From a virus, in the IMG/VR virus record IMGVR_UViG_3300047552_000229, positions 1 to 64,000 of that record: 64,000 nt of DNA. One strand, written 5' to 3'. The notes beneath the pieces were generated by a model. That model searched no databases. It was not told where the DNA came from and saw only the letters and a list, made by a program, of their open reading frames with translations. Both the position numbers and the translations under genes were made by a program. This document shows positions 22,192-31,311 of the stretch, piece by piece (position 1 is the first letter of the stretch; each line of letters begins with the position of its first letter).

Positions 22192-22202
22192 GGAGAACAC
22201 AA

Positions 22203-22586
22203 ATGCCAATGATGACCCTGAACCGCAACGCAAACTGTTTTGTGGGATGCGGTACAGTAACTTTTGTTAAGGGCGAGCCTACTTTCGTTCCTGACTACAT
22301 GGTATCAGCAGCAGTATCGCTCGGCGCACAACCTAGCGACGCAAAAGAAGCAAAGGCAGTAGAGAAGGCCATCGAAGTATCAGAAAAGCTGCCAGAACCG
22401 ATCGGTTCTGTCCGCGAACAGCAGATCAAGGCAGTACTGCTTGAAATCCAAGCAGTAAATAACCCCGAAGAGTTCACAGCTACTGGCCTCCCAAGTGAAG
22501 GTGCAGTAACTGCTCGTTTAGGGTATGCTATCAGCAAGAAAGAGCGCGAAACCGCTTGGAAAGCCATCATCGAAAAGGCTGAGTAA
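22203..22586 (+). CDS. hypothetical head-region protein, 127 aa
   Basis: TTGGAGAACACAA precedes the ATG, within the terminator's tail. The protein begins with a strand-rich segment (NCFVGCGTVTFVKGEPTFVP) and continues with an acidic alanine/lysine-rich helix (KEAKAVEKAIEVSEKLPEPI). No family can be named with certainty; small head completion proteins occupy this position. TAATG junction with the adaptor gene downstream. Confidence 0.65.
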   Translation: MPMMTLNRNANCFVGCGTVTFVKGEPTFVPDYMVSAAVSLGAQPSDAKEAKAVEKAIEVSEKLPEPIGSVREQQIKAVLLEIQAVNNPEEFTATGLPSEGAVTARLGYAISKKERETAWKAIIEKAE

Positions 22587-23263
22587 TGAACTCCAACGAA
22601 CTCCTAGATAAATTCCGTATCGAGGTCTTTGACTTCACCCAACCCTATCTGTGGTCGGACGAAGAAATCTATGAGTTCATGGACGACGCTCAGAAGATGT
22701 TCTGTCGTATGGGAGAAGGCATCCCTGACTCAACATCTTCTATTACACAGCTTTCGTACGCCGCAGGGGATGTATTTATCCCTATTGACCCTCGTATCCT
22801 CAAGATACGTAAGGTAACACGCGCTGCCGATCACAAGAACGTGCTTTTCGTGAACTTCGAAGATATTGGGCACAATATCACCGAAGATTATCGCAAACCC
22901 GTATATGACGAGCTTGACGACAGAACCGGCGAAGTGACAAGCATCATTCTTGGTATGGAGCAGGATCAAGTGCGCTTGGTCAAGATTCCAGAGACCACCG
23001 GCACGCTGAACATGATCGTGTTCCGCCTTCCCTCAGAGGATATCGTGGGGGCAGGGCAGGACTTCGAAATCCATCAGCAACACCACATTAACCTCCTACA
23101 TTGGATGAAGCACCGTGCTTACAGCAAGCACGATGCAGAAACCTTCAATGTAGGCAAGGCAGTTGAGTTCGAGCAGCGCTTTATGCAGTACTGCGAAAAG
23201 GCCCGAGTAGAAGCCGAGACTCGTAAGCACAAGCCTCGTACCGTTATCTACGGAGGATACTAA
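22586..23263 (+). CDS. head-tail adaptor, DUF6682-like
   Basis: 225 aa. The N-terminus LLDKFRIEVFDFTQPYLWSD, then EEIYEFMDDAQKMFCR, is the helical entry typical of DUF6682 and tail-tubular-A/gp4-type connector subunits. After this come a beta core and a C-terminal helical arm with HHINLLHWMKHRAYSKHDAE and FNVGKAVEFEQRF, a segment that is highly conserved in such adaptors. It would dock under the portal and start the tail. Confident as an adaptor, less so as to the exact family. Confidence 0.75.
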   Translation: MNSNELLDKFRIEVFDFTQPYLWSDEEIYEFMDDAQKMFCRMGEGIPDSTSSITQLSYAAGDVFIPIDPRILKIRKVTRAADHKNVLFVNFEDIGHNITEDYRKPVYDELDDRTGEVTSIILGMEQDQVRLVKIPETTGTLNMIVFRLPSEDIVGAGQDFEIHQQHHINLLHWMKHRAYSKHDAETFNVGKAVEFEQRFMQYCEKARVEAETRKHKPRTVIYGGY

Positions 23264-23880
23264 TGGCTGCTAAGCAAGATTTGACGATCAAACAGGGCAG
23301 CACCTTTACACGGGTGCTGCGGTGGGAGTCTCCCCCGTATATCTACAAGACGATCTCTGGTATCACCAAAGCAGCCCCCGCCGTCGTGACGGCTACGGGT
23401 CATGGCGTCCCTGATGGATGGCGTGTCGCCATCGCGTCTGTTAAAGGGATGACCCAGATCAACGCTGTGAACTCGCCTCCGAAGTCTACCGACTTCTACC
23501 GCGCTACTGTGATGAACGCCAATGAGATCGAGTTGAACGAGGTGAACAGCCTCGACTACGGTACACACACCGGCAACACAGGCACACTGATCTACATGAC
23601 GCCAGTGGACCTCGCAGGGTATACAGCCCGCATGACGATCCGTGACAAGATCGGCGGTACGGTACTGGCCTCTACGGAGATAGTGCACGACCCGTTGGAT
23701 GTCATCACGATCACACTGGATAACGCCGACAAGACCATCACCATCAACATCCCGTCTGACGACACCACAGCGTTTACGTGGGTGTCTGGCGTGTACGACT
23801 TGGAGATGGTGTCAGGCACAGGAGTAGTAACCGACCTGATCTACGGGAAGGTAACTGTTGAGAAAGAGGTGACGACATGA
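23263..23880 (+). CDS. structural protein with FCCH-like domain, 205 aa
   Basis: GGAGGATACTA precedes the ATG. Residues 30-110 (ITKAAPAVVTATGHGVPDGW, then VAIASVKGMTQINA) resemble the domain often labelled ubiquitin-activating enzyme E1 FCCH in phage proteins, a beta-barrel insertion without enzymatic function there. The C-terminal 90 residues are an Ig-like beta domain. Part of the tail or fibre base; reactions are not expected. Confidence 0.7.
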   Translation: MAAKQDLTIKQGSTFTRVLRWESPPYIYKTISGITKAAPAVVTATGHGVPDGWRVAIASVKGMTQINAVNSPPKSTDFYRATVMNANEIELNEVNSLDYGTHTGNTGTLIYMTPVDLAGYTARMTIRDKIGGTVLASTEIVHDPLDVITITLDNADKTITINIPSDDTTAFTWVSGVYDLEMVSGTGVVTDLIYGKVTVEKEVTT

Positions 23881-24080
23881 TGATGGCTCAGGGCAATCTG
23901 GTGATTGTCGATGCGCGTAAGGTGTTCTGGCGTGGTTGGGCAGTGCCCGGCATCGAGAGTCTGCGCGTCGTGTCTATCGGTGAAGATGTGACTGTGAAGC
24001 TACGCCTAGCCCACGGAGCCGACAAAGCCCTTGTGGCGGACTTAACTGCCGCAGGCATTCAAGTGAGGGTTAAGCGATGA
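23877..24080 (+). CDS. small hypothetical structural-region protein, 67 aa
   Basis: The start overlaps the upstream TGA; AGAGGTGACGAC serves as ribosome site for one of three consecutive ATG codons. A small beta-rich protein (GNLVIVDARKVFWRGWAVPG, then LRVVSIGEDVTVKLRLAH). Encoded between structural genes; no family recognised. ATGA overlap with the next gene. Confidence 0.65.
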   Translation: MMMAQGNLVIVDARKVFWRGWAVPGIESLRVVSIGEDVTVKLRLAHGADKALVADLTAAGIQVRVKR

Positions 24081-24307
24081 GTGAGTTTCTTCTGGTTGTG
24101 CCGGAGGGTTGGTCCCAACTCGACTGGCAGGTGATTACCAACAGTGTTCCCGGTATGGACTACGGCGGCACGATGAACATGATCAACAGCAACAACTACG
24201 CTGACATGAACGATAAGCTGAAGGAAGCAGGGATCATCCCCGCTGACTATTCAATCGCAGAAGCCAGACTTATCGACGATACGTACTTCTTAGTGCGTCT
24301 GGGGTAA
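24077..24307 (+). CDS. small hypothetical structural-region protein, 76 aa
   Basis: Begins MSEFLLVVPEGWSQLDWQVI, with an N/M-rich middle (GTMNMINSNNYADMNDKLKE) and a C-terminal strand DDTYFLVRLG. Same operon, 4-nt overlap upstream. No family recognised. Confidence 0.65.
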   Translation: MSEFLLVVPEGWSQLDWQVITNSVPGMDYGGTMNMINSNNYADMNDKLKEAGIIPADYSIAEARLIDDTYFLVRLG

Positions 24308-24310
24308 GCC

Positions 24311-26902
24311 TTGACGGCTTTCACGCTTGCCGCCAACGCAACGCTTCGGGATGTCGGCAACGCCGGTATCTGGGGTGTAGCTACGGCGCGAACCGGCGGC
24401 GATACGGTAGATACCAACGGCTTCAAGCTGACCATCGACCAAGACAGCCGCTACGGTCTGTCTGGCACCACAAGCACTACATGGGGCAACCTCACGATCA
24501 ACGCCGCCAAGGGCGGGGAAATCCACATAGACGGCACGAAAGTCTGGATGATCCCATTCACTGGCGGGTCGGGCACGCTCACTCTGGGCACGCAGATCAC
24601 CATAGGCGGCATTACATGTAACACCATCGGCATATACACCGCGCTGAACGTCGCTCCTGCGACCACAGGCGCGTCCGGATGGCTTAAGGTTACGAATGCA
24701 TCAGGAACGCCGGGAACGATCTCTAGCGGCACCTACGCAGGCTTTACACTCACAGCCAATGGCGCAGCCATCCGTGGGTTCATCGAGGTTGTGGGCGACG
24801 CAAACACTGCTCCGGCTACGTGTAACTGCAACCGACTCGGTACATTCCGCGTAACTGGTGAGTGGTTCGAGATTGGTACCACTTCCGGTACATCGAATCA
24901 GACCATGCAAATCCCCAGTAACGGTGTGGCTAGGTATGTAGCGGGTGTGTACATCGAGGCTACGTCCGGTGCGGGCGACTACGAGTTCTGGCCGAACGCG
25001 GGTACGACGACCACTACCGGTACAGAAGCCGCACGCGGCAAGGTAGTCTGGATCGACGCCACAGGACTGTGCCGCATCGGTAACTCCGGTGCTGCGACCA
25101 ACGGACACACCCCGACATCGGGGCGCAAGGTAGTCGTCCCGAACATCTTCTTCGAGAACGCGGACAGCGCGGCGCGCACGGCCAATGTGATTCCGCACGC
25201 AACGGTTACGAACCGCTACGACTTCACCACTACAGGCGCAGGCGTGTTGGAGATCGACAAGTGCAACATGGCTTGGTACCTATCAGTATCGCAGGCGTAC
25301 TCGTGCAACATCAGCAACTCGTGCTTCGTAGACGCCATCCTACTGGATGAAATTGCTACGCCGATGACCTTCACGAAGGTCGGTGTGGGTAACAAGCCTA
25401 CCACTGCCCTCTCCACAAACCCGCTGACCATCACAGAATGCTTCGCGGGCGGCACGTTCACGGACTGCGTGTGGGCACGGGTGACACTGGCCGCGTCAGG
25501 CAACAACATCAACGTGCTCACGGACGTGTCTGGATTTACGTTCGTCAGGAATATTGCCAGAGCGAACACCATCCGAGGTAACGCCACCACATACGCGTGG
25601 ATCATCACCCGCGCCTCGAACTGTACTTGGACAGATGCGACAAATATTGAAGGCGCCTTCAACATGTCGTCATGCACAGGTCTTACTTGGACAGGCACTA
25701 CAACACATGTGAGCGCAGTGTCTGGCACCACCGTGACTACGTACACCGGTTACGTGTGGATGGCGACGAACTTCTCGTCCAACATCCTTATCAACAGTAA
25801 CCTGTCGCTACCGGTTACGAACACACAGCCGTACACGTCCGTGCTTCAGGTGACTTCAGGCAGCTACAACATCAAGTTGCGCAACATCGGCACCCGCGCA
25901 GCGCCTGTGAGCCTTGGGTCTACCAACAACACTGGTAACGTCGTGGAACTTACCGCGTCCTGCTCGGACGTTAAGGTACAACGTGTGTATGTGTCCAACA
26001 CCCGTACTTCGTTCTCTAGCTGCGACAACTCTGTGTACCGCGTGCTTATCGAAAGCTGCGCCGGGGATTACGCCGACGCGGACGGTTGGGTAGGCAACAA
26101 CATGACCATACGGGCCTTGGGCAACACCGGCTCCGCTACGGCCTTCGCTGCTGTGTACGGTACGCACATGGGCGATGTGTTCACGTCCACCACCGCAGGG
26201 CGCATATACATCCGCCTCAACGAAGCGAATGCGGCTACTGCCAGTTACATCACGCTGACCGGTGGCGCGGCCTTCACCGGCGCAGGCGCTCTGTATATGC
26301 CTACCATCGGCATGTCCTGCACTTTCGAGATGCAGTACTACGCTCTGGGTCACACAGCCTTTGCGAATTCCGCCTTGATCATGGCGGGCGGTACTGCTAC
26401 GAACTACACATACGAGTACGCCATCGACAAGAACGACGGTAACGGCTACAGCACGATGACCTCATCGGCGTACACAGCCACTACCCTCGGTACTGCACTC
26501 AGCGGCATCACCGGCATCGACGCAAGCAAGGGCTTCAAGCTGAAGCTGAAGATGACCACTGGCACGACCAACACCACTGCCATCACGTCGGCGTACATCA
26601 CTACCGTGAGCACTACGACAGCGCAGGACTACCAGTACCCGCTCGACACGAACACAGTCACTTTCACCGGCCTGCCAACAGGCTGTGATGCCGTGACTCT
26701 TACTGCCGGAACAAGTACAATCCTAGACAGTAAAGACAGCATGGCGGGTACGAGTTATAGTTTCACGTATTCGGGAGCGCAGAACGTAGACGTAGGGTTC
26801 CTTAAGCCGGGGTATGTGCCGTTCTACATACGAAATCTGGCCCTTACAACTACTGACGCATCCATTCCTGTATCACTTACGGTAGATCGCAACTACGCCT
26901 AA
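24311..26902 (+). CDS. large beta-helical tail protein, 863 aa
   Basis: TTG start three bases after the previous stop; no ATG exists for a long way, and TGGGGTAAGCC provides a ribosome site. The composition is extreme (T, G, A, N, S). Repeated short strands such as ITIGGITCNTIGIYTALN and CNISNSCFVDAILLDEIAT are consistent with a right-handed parallel beta-helix as in tailspikes. The C-terminal 120 residues look like Ig-type domains. It is probably a tail appendage; no depolymerase active site can be assigned. Confidence 0.7.
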   Translation: MTAFTLAANATLRDVGNAGIWGVATARTGGDTVDTNGFKLTIDQDSRYGLSGTTSTTWGNLTINAAKGGEIHIDGTKVWMIPFTGGSGTLTLGTQITIGGITCNTIGIYTALNVAPATTGASGWLKVTNASGTPGTISSGTYAGFTLTANGAAIRGFIEVVGDANTAPATCNCNRLGTFRVTGEWFEIGTTSGTSNQTMQIPSNGVARYVAGVYIEATSGAGDYEFWPNAGTTTTTGTEAARGKVVWIDATGLCRIGNSGAATNGHTPTSGRKVVVPNIFFENADSAARTANVIPHATVTNRYDFTTTGAGVLEIDKCNMAWYLSVSQAYSCNISNSCFVDAILLDEIATPMTFTKVGVGNKPTTALSTNPLTITECFAGGTFTDCVWARVTLAASGNNINVLTDVSGFTFVRNIARANTIRGNATTYAWIITRASNCTWTDATNIEGAFNMSSCTGLTWTGTTTHVSAVSGTTVTTYTGYVWMATNFSSNILINSNLSLPVTNTQPYTSVLQVTSGSYNIKLRNIGTRAAPVSLGSTNNTGNVVELTASCSDVKVQRVYVSNTRTSFSSCDNSVYRVLIESCAGDYADADGWVGNNMTIRALGNTGSATAFAAVYGTHMGDVFTSTTAGRIYIRLNEANAATASYITLTGGAAFTGAGALYMPTIGMSCTFEMQYYALGHTAFANSALIMAGGTATNYTYEYAIDKNDGNGYSTMTSSAYTATTLGTALSGITGIDASKGFKLKLKMTTGTTNTTAITSAYITTVSTTTAQDYQYPLDTNTVTFTGLPTGCDAVTLTAGTSTILDSKDSMAGTSYSFTYSGAQNVDVGFLKPGYVPFYIRNLALTTTDASIPVSLTVDRNYA

Positions 26903-26914
26903 AGGAGATCAATC

Positions 26915-28309
26915 ATGGCGAAAATTACAGACAAAGACGACTTGATCGTCGGCACCAACCTGACAATCGACGAACCTAACAAGGTAATCACCCTCAACGT
27001 GGGCGGTACTCTGGTCGCTAAGGACGGCGTGACGCTTCAGGCGCTGTACTCCAAGCTAGTCGACCTCTGGGCTACAAGTACCTACCAAGACAGTCCGTTC
27101 CCCATGTACGCAATCGACGCGCTGTCTGGTCAGTTCCAGATCGGTACTGACGGCTCTACGTACTCAGGGTGGAAGTTCAGCGACACTGACTCGGATGCTA
27201 CGCGCAATATGCTGCGTGACGGTGGTTGGTCTGAATACTCCGCCGCAGGCGCGCTGTTGCAACAGTACGCGGGCTTCGTGGGCTTGGGTTCGATCACTCC
27301 GGCAACTACCTGTCAGCCGTATTACCATCTGGCATCGACAGATGACCCTACCGACTTCCCGTTTACTGATCAGTTCAACGTCGGTATTCGCGTCTTCGGT
27401 GATGCTACGCACGGCAGCTTCGACAAGCGTACCTATGCCAAGACCTTCATCCGTGAGTACGGCAAGAAGTTCAAGTCCTCCATCTTGGCTGATACCGGCG
27501 CTACCGGTACCGGCGCGAACAAGGTCAACTTCCTTGTCTCCAACGAAGACGACTTGAAGATCACCACGCTGCTCGGTGCAGTTCAGGCAACTGGTGACGC
27601 CGCCATGTCCGGTGCTCCGTACTCCGGCATTACCGTGTCCTACTACACTGCCAACCAGTCTCGCACCATCGCAGGCGTTGCTCGTGACTTCAAGATCATC
27701 ATTCAGGGCAACGGCGGTACGCTTGAGCAGATATACGCCAAGATTCAGTACCTGCTGCGCCAGAGCACGGACATCAACACAAGCGGCACTGCGGGCGTCA
27801 AGAAGGGCAAGATTCAGGACGAACTGCTGCGCTTCGTGGGTGACACTCTGGTAACTAGCCAGTCTGTCTACATCGACGGCGTGCTCCCGGCGGACTCCAA
27901 CCGTGTCGAGTTCTACGACGATACCAACACCCTGCGTGTTAACAACTACACCGCAGCCGGTACGCTTGAGTTCAACTCCGTTCTGGTGGGTGCAGGGTCT
28001 AGCTACCGCTTGATGTTCACTTCTCCTCCCGGAGCAGGTAACGACTACGGCGAATCCGGGGCCATCACTGTTAACAACGCAGCGGGTAGCCCGATCACCG
28101 GCACAGTCAGCGCAGGCGTCATCAACTTCGACTTCGACTGGAACGGCAATACACAGGGCGGATACTCAGGCAGCACAGAGCGTCCAGTGACTTTGATCGC
28201 AATTCGACCCGGATACGGTAAGTTCGCAGTTGGTACCGGTACGATTACGCAGTCCAAGTCCATCAAGATCACGGCAACCGCCGAAGCAGATCGTGTGTAC
28301 GCTGCATAA
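26915..28309 (+). CDS. tail structural protein, 464 aa
   Basis: AAAGGAGATCAATC precedes the ATG. The start MAKITDKDDLIVGTNLTIDE is followed by an N-terminal strand region, a central alpha/beta domain (FDKRTYAKTFIREYGKKFKS) and a C-terminal beta-sandwich ending in SIKITATAEADRVYAA. No transmembrane segment and no coiled coil. It shares the T/G-rich style of its neighbours. Probably part of the tail fibre or baseplate-like assembly. Confidence 0.65.
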   Translation: MAKITDKDDLIVGTNLTIDEPNKVITLNVGGTLVAKDGVTLQALYSKLVDLWATSTYQDSPFPMYAIDALSGQFQIGTDGSTYSGWKFSDTDSDATRNMLRDGGWSEYSAAGALLQQYAGFVGLGSITPATTCQPYYHLASTDDPTDFPFTDQFNVGIRVFGDATHGSFDKRTYAKTFIREYGKKFKSSILADTGATGTGANKVNFLVSNEDDLKITTLLGAVQATGDAAMSGAPYSGITVSYYTANQSRTIAGVARDFKIIIQGNGGTLEQIYAKIQYLLRQSTDINTSGTAGVKKGKIQDELLRFVGDTLVTSQSVYIDGVLPADSNRVEFYDDTNTLRVNNYTAAGTLEFNSVLVGAGSSYRLMFTSPPGAGNDYGESGAITVNNAAGSPITGTVSAGVINFDFDWNGNTQGGYSGSTERPVTLIAIRPGYGKFAVGTGTITQSKSIKITATAEADRVYAA

Positions 28310-28318
28310 GGAAGCCAA

Positions 28319-29005
28319 GTGGCAATCACCTTCGATGGCGTTACCAAGCTCGCCACGCTCTCCGCAGGTACGACTGCATTATCAGTAGTCGATCTGTGGA
28401 GTAGGTGGGAGGATTGGGTTGCGACTGGGGATAATAGCAAGTACCTGCCGATGTTCGTTTCAGTCGGCGGTAACACTATTGACGCCGGTGCAGGTACGTC
28501 AGTACCGCTGTATTGCTTCCTAGTCAACGGATGGAGAGTAAAGCCCCAAGAGGCTAACCACTCCCTGTCCGTGACCGGTGGCGTACTGCTAGTCGATGGT
28601 GGCGGCGACCCGTTCGTAAACACTACCGGCGTGTACAACGTGCGGATCAGCTATTCGCAGCCTGTGCAGGCCATCACTGTAGCCACAGGCGGCGGTGGCG
28701 GCACTACCGCAGCAGACGTGTGGGCGTACGCGAACAGGTCGCTCACATCGAGCCTTGACCCTACCGCAGTGGATGTCGCTCTGGCGATGCGCACGGAACT
28801 GGCAGCGGAACTGGCTATGCTCGACGCAGCCATCTCCACCAGACTCGCTACGCTTGGGTACACAGCACCTCCGGCAGCGTCGGCAGTAGCCGCAGAGGTT
28901 CTGTCCGCAGCGCAGGCAGCACCTATCCATGCAGACACCAAGAAGATGAACGGAGCGGCTGTAACCGGTACCGGTACGTCAGTCGATAAATGGCGCGGTG
29001 TTTGA
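28319..29005 (+). CDS. tail/fibre region protein, 228 aa
   Basis: GTG start after AAGGAAGCCAA. Begins with a beta domain (MAITFDGVTKLATLSAGTTA), includes a glycine-rich hinge (ATGGGGGTTAADVWAYANRS) and then a helical A/L-rich segment that may trimerise. DVWAYANRSLT is a common phrase of phage fibre-region proteins. Likely structural; precise role unknown. Its TGA overlaps the start of a following small frame. Confidence 0.65.
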   Translation: MAITFDGVTKLATLSAGTTALSVVDLWSRWEDWVATGDNSKYLPMFVSVGGNTIDAGAGTSVPLYCFLVNGWRVKPQEANHSLSVTGGVLLVDGGGDPFVNTTGVYNVRISYSQPVQAITVATGGGGGTTAADVWAYANRSLTSSLDPTAVDVALAMRTELAAELAMLDAAISTRLATLGYTAPPAASAVAAEVLSAAQAAPIHADTKKMNGAAVTGTGTSVDKWRGV

Positions 29006-29168
29006 TGACAACAGTTTCAGCACGGACTCTTTCGAGATATCCTCTTGGCTATTCGACGTTGTTGAGTCGGTTAAACGCTTTTTCCGACAGATTTTTGTCA
29101 AAACCGGCGATAAAGAGCATGTTATTACCCGATCAGAGAGTGATGTATGGGTGAACAGAAAGATATAG
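28998..29168 (+). CDS. small acidic fibre-region protein, 56 aa (alternative frame possible)
   Basis: The frame from GTG 28998 reads VFDDNSFSTDSFEISSWLFD, with a repeated xSFxxxSF pattern seen in other phage fibre-operon proteins, then a basic helix. Its codon use (GAC, AAC, TTC) is that of the surrounding genes. An alternative 49-codon frame from ATG 29005, coupled by TGATG to the upstream gene and ending at 29154, reads MTTVSARTLSRYPLGYSTLL with poorer codons. At least one is likely real. The 141-nt gap otherwise has no gene. Confidence 0.5.
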   Translation: MFDDNSFSTDSFEISSWLFDVVESVKRFFRQIFVKTGDKEHVITRSESDVWVNRKI

Positions 29169-30073
29169 TCAGCGTAGCGGTACCGGATCAGGTCGTCGTA
29201 ACGATCCCTGACGAGTCCGTTGTCGCCTTTACGCATGACGAACCCACCGTTGTAGTCGTCCAAGACCAAGACGCGATTGCTATTGAAGAGCAGTCCATAT
29301 ACGTAGTTACCATGGGGCAGGCCGGTCCCGCAGGCTACGGCGACTCGAACTACAACCGCGCCACTGCTATGGTCATTACGGTGGGCGGGGCTACACCGGG
29401 CACTACCTTCGCCGGTACAGTCCAAGACGCACTCGACAAAATTCTGTACCCGTACCAGAACCCCTCGTTCACTGCATTTAGTTTCCCACAGGGAAACTTG
29501 GAGGTGGGGGCGGTCATGTCTGGCGGTTCCAAGACCTTCACATGGAGTACCTCGAACTCAGGCTCTGTGCAGGCGAACACCATCAAGATCGAAGACATCA
29601 CCACCCCTACTGTGCTGCTTACCGGTGGGGCGAACGACGGCACGGAAGACCTGACCATCTCAGGCATCACGAACGTCACCAACACAAGCCACACATGGCG
29701 CATCACAGCTACCAACACCCAGAGTGGGCTGTTCACCCGTGACTTCACGCTGTTCTGGCAGTGGAAGCGGTATTATGGCGAGAGCACGCTGCCCTCACTG
29801 ACTGAGAACGACATCGAGGCTCTGCGCGTGGGCGGGCTAGTGTCGCAGGCCGGTGGCACCTACTCCTTCGTAGGCGGTGGGTACAAGTACTACGCCTACC
29901 CCACGGCACTTGGGCTGCGTACGGTGTTCCGGGACGTGAATACGAACTTTGCAGTGTCGATGGAGCCACCTACCACGGTGTCTGTGACTAACGTGTACGG
30001 CGTCACTACGGACTATTACGTGCACCGCACTACGAACATACTGGGAGGCGCAATCACGATTGCGATAAGCTAA
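29147..30073 (+). CDS. tail/fibre structural protein, 308 aa
   Basis: GAGAGTGATGT precedes the ATG. The N-terminal 55 residues form valine-rich strands (VSVAVPDQVVVTIPDESVVA). The rest comprises at least one Ig-like domain (VGAVMSGGSKTFTWSTSNSG) with QDALDKILYPYQNPSFTAFS, a phrase typical of phage fibre or baseplate Ig-repeat proteins, and a C-terminal compact beta region. No catalytic motif. It probably decorates or forms the fibre shaft. Confidence 0.65.
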   Translation: MGEQKDIVSVAVPDQVVVTIPDESVVAFTHDEPTVVVVQDQDAIAIEEQSIYVVTMGQAGPAGYGDSNYNRATAMVITVGGATPGTTFAGTVQDALDKILYPYQNPSFTAFSFPQGNLEVGAVMSGGSKTFTWSTSNSGSVQANTIKIEDITTPTVLLTGGANDGTEDLTISGITNVTNTSHTWRITATNTQSGLFTRDFTLFWQWKRYYGESTLPSLTENDIEALRVGGLVSQAGGTYSFVGGGYKYYAYPTALGLRTVFRDVNTNFAVSMEPPTTVSVTNVYGVTTDYYVHRTTNILGGAITIAIS

Positions 30074-30642
30074 TGCCAGTACCAGTCACAGACTACATCA
30101 GCACAACCGCTCCGTCCGACACCTTTGCCACGCACGACAGCACTCTGGGCAAGGGTGGATGGCGCGAGGTGGCTAGTAACGCTGCACGTGATGCCATTAC
30201 TACTGAACGACGCTCTGAAGGCATGGCCGTGTTCACCCGCGACACCGGTACGTTGTGGGTACTGGCCGCAGACCTCCTCACTTGGAACGAGTTCGCAGGT
30301 GGCGGCGGTGGGGCTACAGCCCTTACCCTCGAAGCAGGCGAGAACTTGACGGCAGGCACTCCTGTGAAGGTATCTGCCAACAAGGTGTACGCAGCTAACG
30401 CAGCAGTTGACCCCGGAGTGATTGGGCTAATAAAAACCGACGTGTTATCAACATTCATGGCGGAGATTGTTAACACCGGGAACATGACTTTAGCGGGGCT
30501 TTCAGCAGGCTCCCCATATTTTGTAGGGAATGGTACTATATCGCTAACGCCACCTAGTTCTGGCTATGTTATCCGGGTCGGTACGGCGGTAAAAAGCGAT
30601 ACTCTTGTCGTCAACATCGAGGAACCGATCCTCTTAGCTTAA
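30073..30642 (+). CDS. tail structural protein with cement-like domain, 189 aa
   Basis: TAATG start. N-terminal 80 residues: fibre-type segment (TDYISTTAPSDTFATHDSTL). Residues 85-189 form a domain (LEAGENLTAGTPVKVSANKV, then GVIGLIKTDV, then TVVN-like strands) that recurs in the next gene product and resembles DUF2190-like capsid cement domains. Three consecutive genes share pieces of this module. Confidence 0.6.
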   Translation: MPVPVTDYISTTAPSDTFATHDSTLGKGGWREVASNAARDAITTERRSEGMAVFTRDTGTLWVLAADLLTWNEFAGGGGGATALTLEAGENLTAGTPVKVSANKVYAANAAVDPGVIGLIKTDVLSTFMAEIVNTGNMTLAGLSAGSPYFVGNGTISLTPPSSGYVIRVGTAVKSDTLVVNIEEPILLA

Positions 30643-30652
30643 GGAGCACATC

Positions 30653-31129
30653 ATGGCAGTCCAAAAACCTCTGGTCATCATCAACGGTCAAGTTCAACAA
30701 ATCCCTTCCGGCGACACTCTGTCTGCTGCATCGTCTGAAGTTGATGTCGTCAGCATGACCAACGCCAACGCAGGCGCAATCACTGTCGGTATGCCGGTAT
30801 ATGTGTCCGCAGCAGGTTCTGTGAACAAGGCAAGCGCAGGCGCTGCCGGTACTCGTCAGGTTCTGGGTCTGGTCAAGGACGCGTCGATTGCCGCAGCAGG
30901 CTCTGGTTTCATCCAGACCGACGGTATTCTGGCGTCAGCAGACTGGACCGCAGTTGTTGGTACGACCACTCTGACAGCCGGTTCTGTCTACTACCTCTCC
31001 GCTACAGCCGGTCAACTGACCACCACCGCCCCCACTGGTTCTGGTAACTACGTGTGTAAGGTCGGTGTTGCAATCAGCACCACTGAGTTGGAGATCACCA
31101 CCGACCATAACGGCATTCTGCTCGCCTAA
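30653..31129 (+). CDS. tail structural protein with cement-like domain, 158 aa
   Basis: AAGGAGCACATC precedes the ATG. The first 25 residues (KPLVIINGQVQQIPSGDTLS) are repeated in the next gene product, and the remaining domain (TVGMPVYVSAAGSVNKASAG, VLGLVKD, ITTDHNGILLA) parallels that of the preceding one. Likely a small trimeric or cement-type virion protein. Confidence 0.65.
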   Translation: MAVQKPLVIINGQVQQIPSGDTLSAASSEVDVVSMTNANAGAITVGMPVYVSAAGSVNKASAGAAGTRQVLGLVKDASIAAAGSGFIQTDGILASADWTAVVGTTTLTAGSVYYLSATAGQLTTTAPTGSGNYVCKVGVAISTTELEITTDHNGILLA

Positions 31130-31311
31130 TGGCCGAACGCAGACCGCTAACGATCATTGGAGGGCAGGTACAAGAACTGCCCTCTGGTGATACTGTTGCC
31201 GGAGCACCCGGATCGTCTGCGTGGAAGGAACCCGTAACCGTGTATAACTCTGGGTCGCCCGAAGTGGTCTTTGACTATGATGGCGATGTGGTGATGGTAG
31301 ATGCTTCATAA
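31129..31311 (+). CDS. short structural protein, 60 aa, N-terminal copy of previous gene
   Basis: TAATG start. RRPLTIIGGQVQELPSGDTV closely copies the N-terminus of the 158-aa protein, after which a different 35-residue strand-rich tail follows. The N-terminal repeat probably attaches the protein to the virion. It looks like a partial duplication. Confidence 0.65.
   Translation: MAERRPLTIIGGQVQELPSGDTVAGAPGSSAWKEPVTVYNSGSPEVVFDYDGDVVMVDAS

Noticed and set aside
20478-22202. 574-codon minus-strand frame opposite the capsid genes
   Set aside because: It is the mirror of strongly codon-biased capsid genes; composition is S/H/V-rich and no start signal is present.
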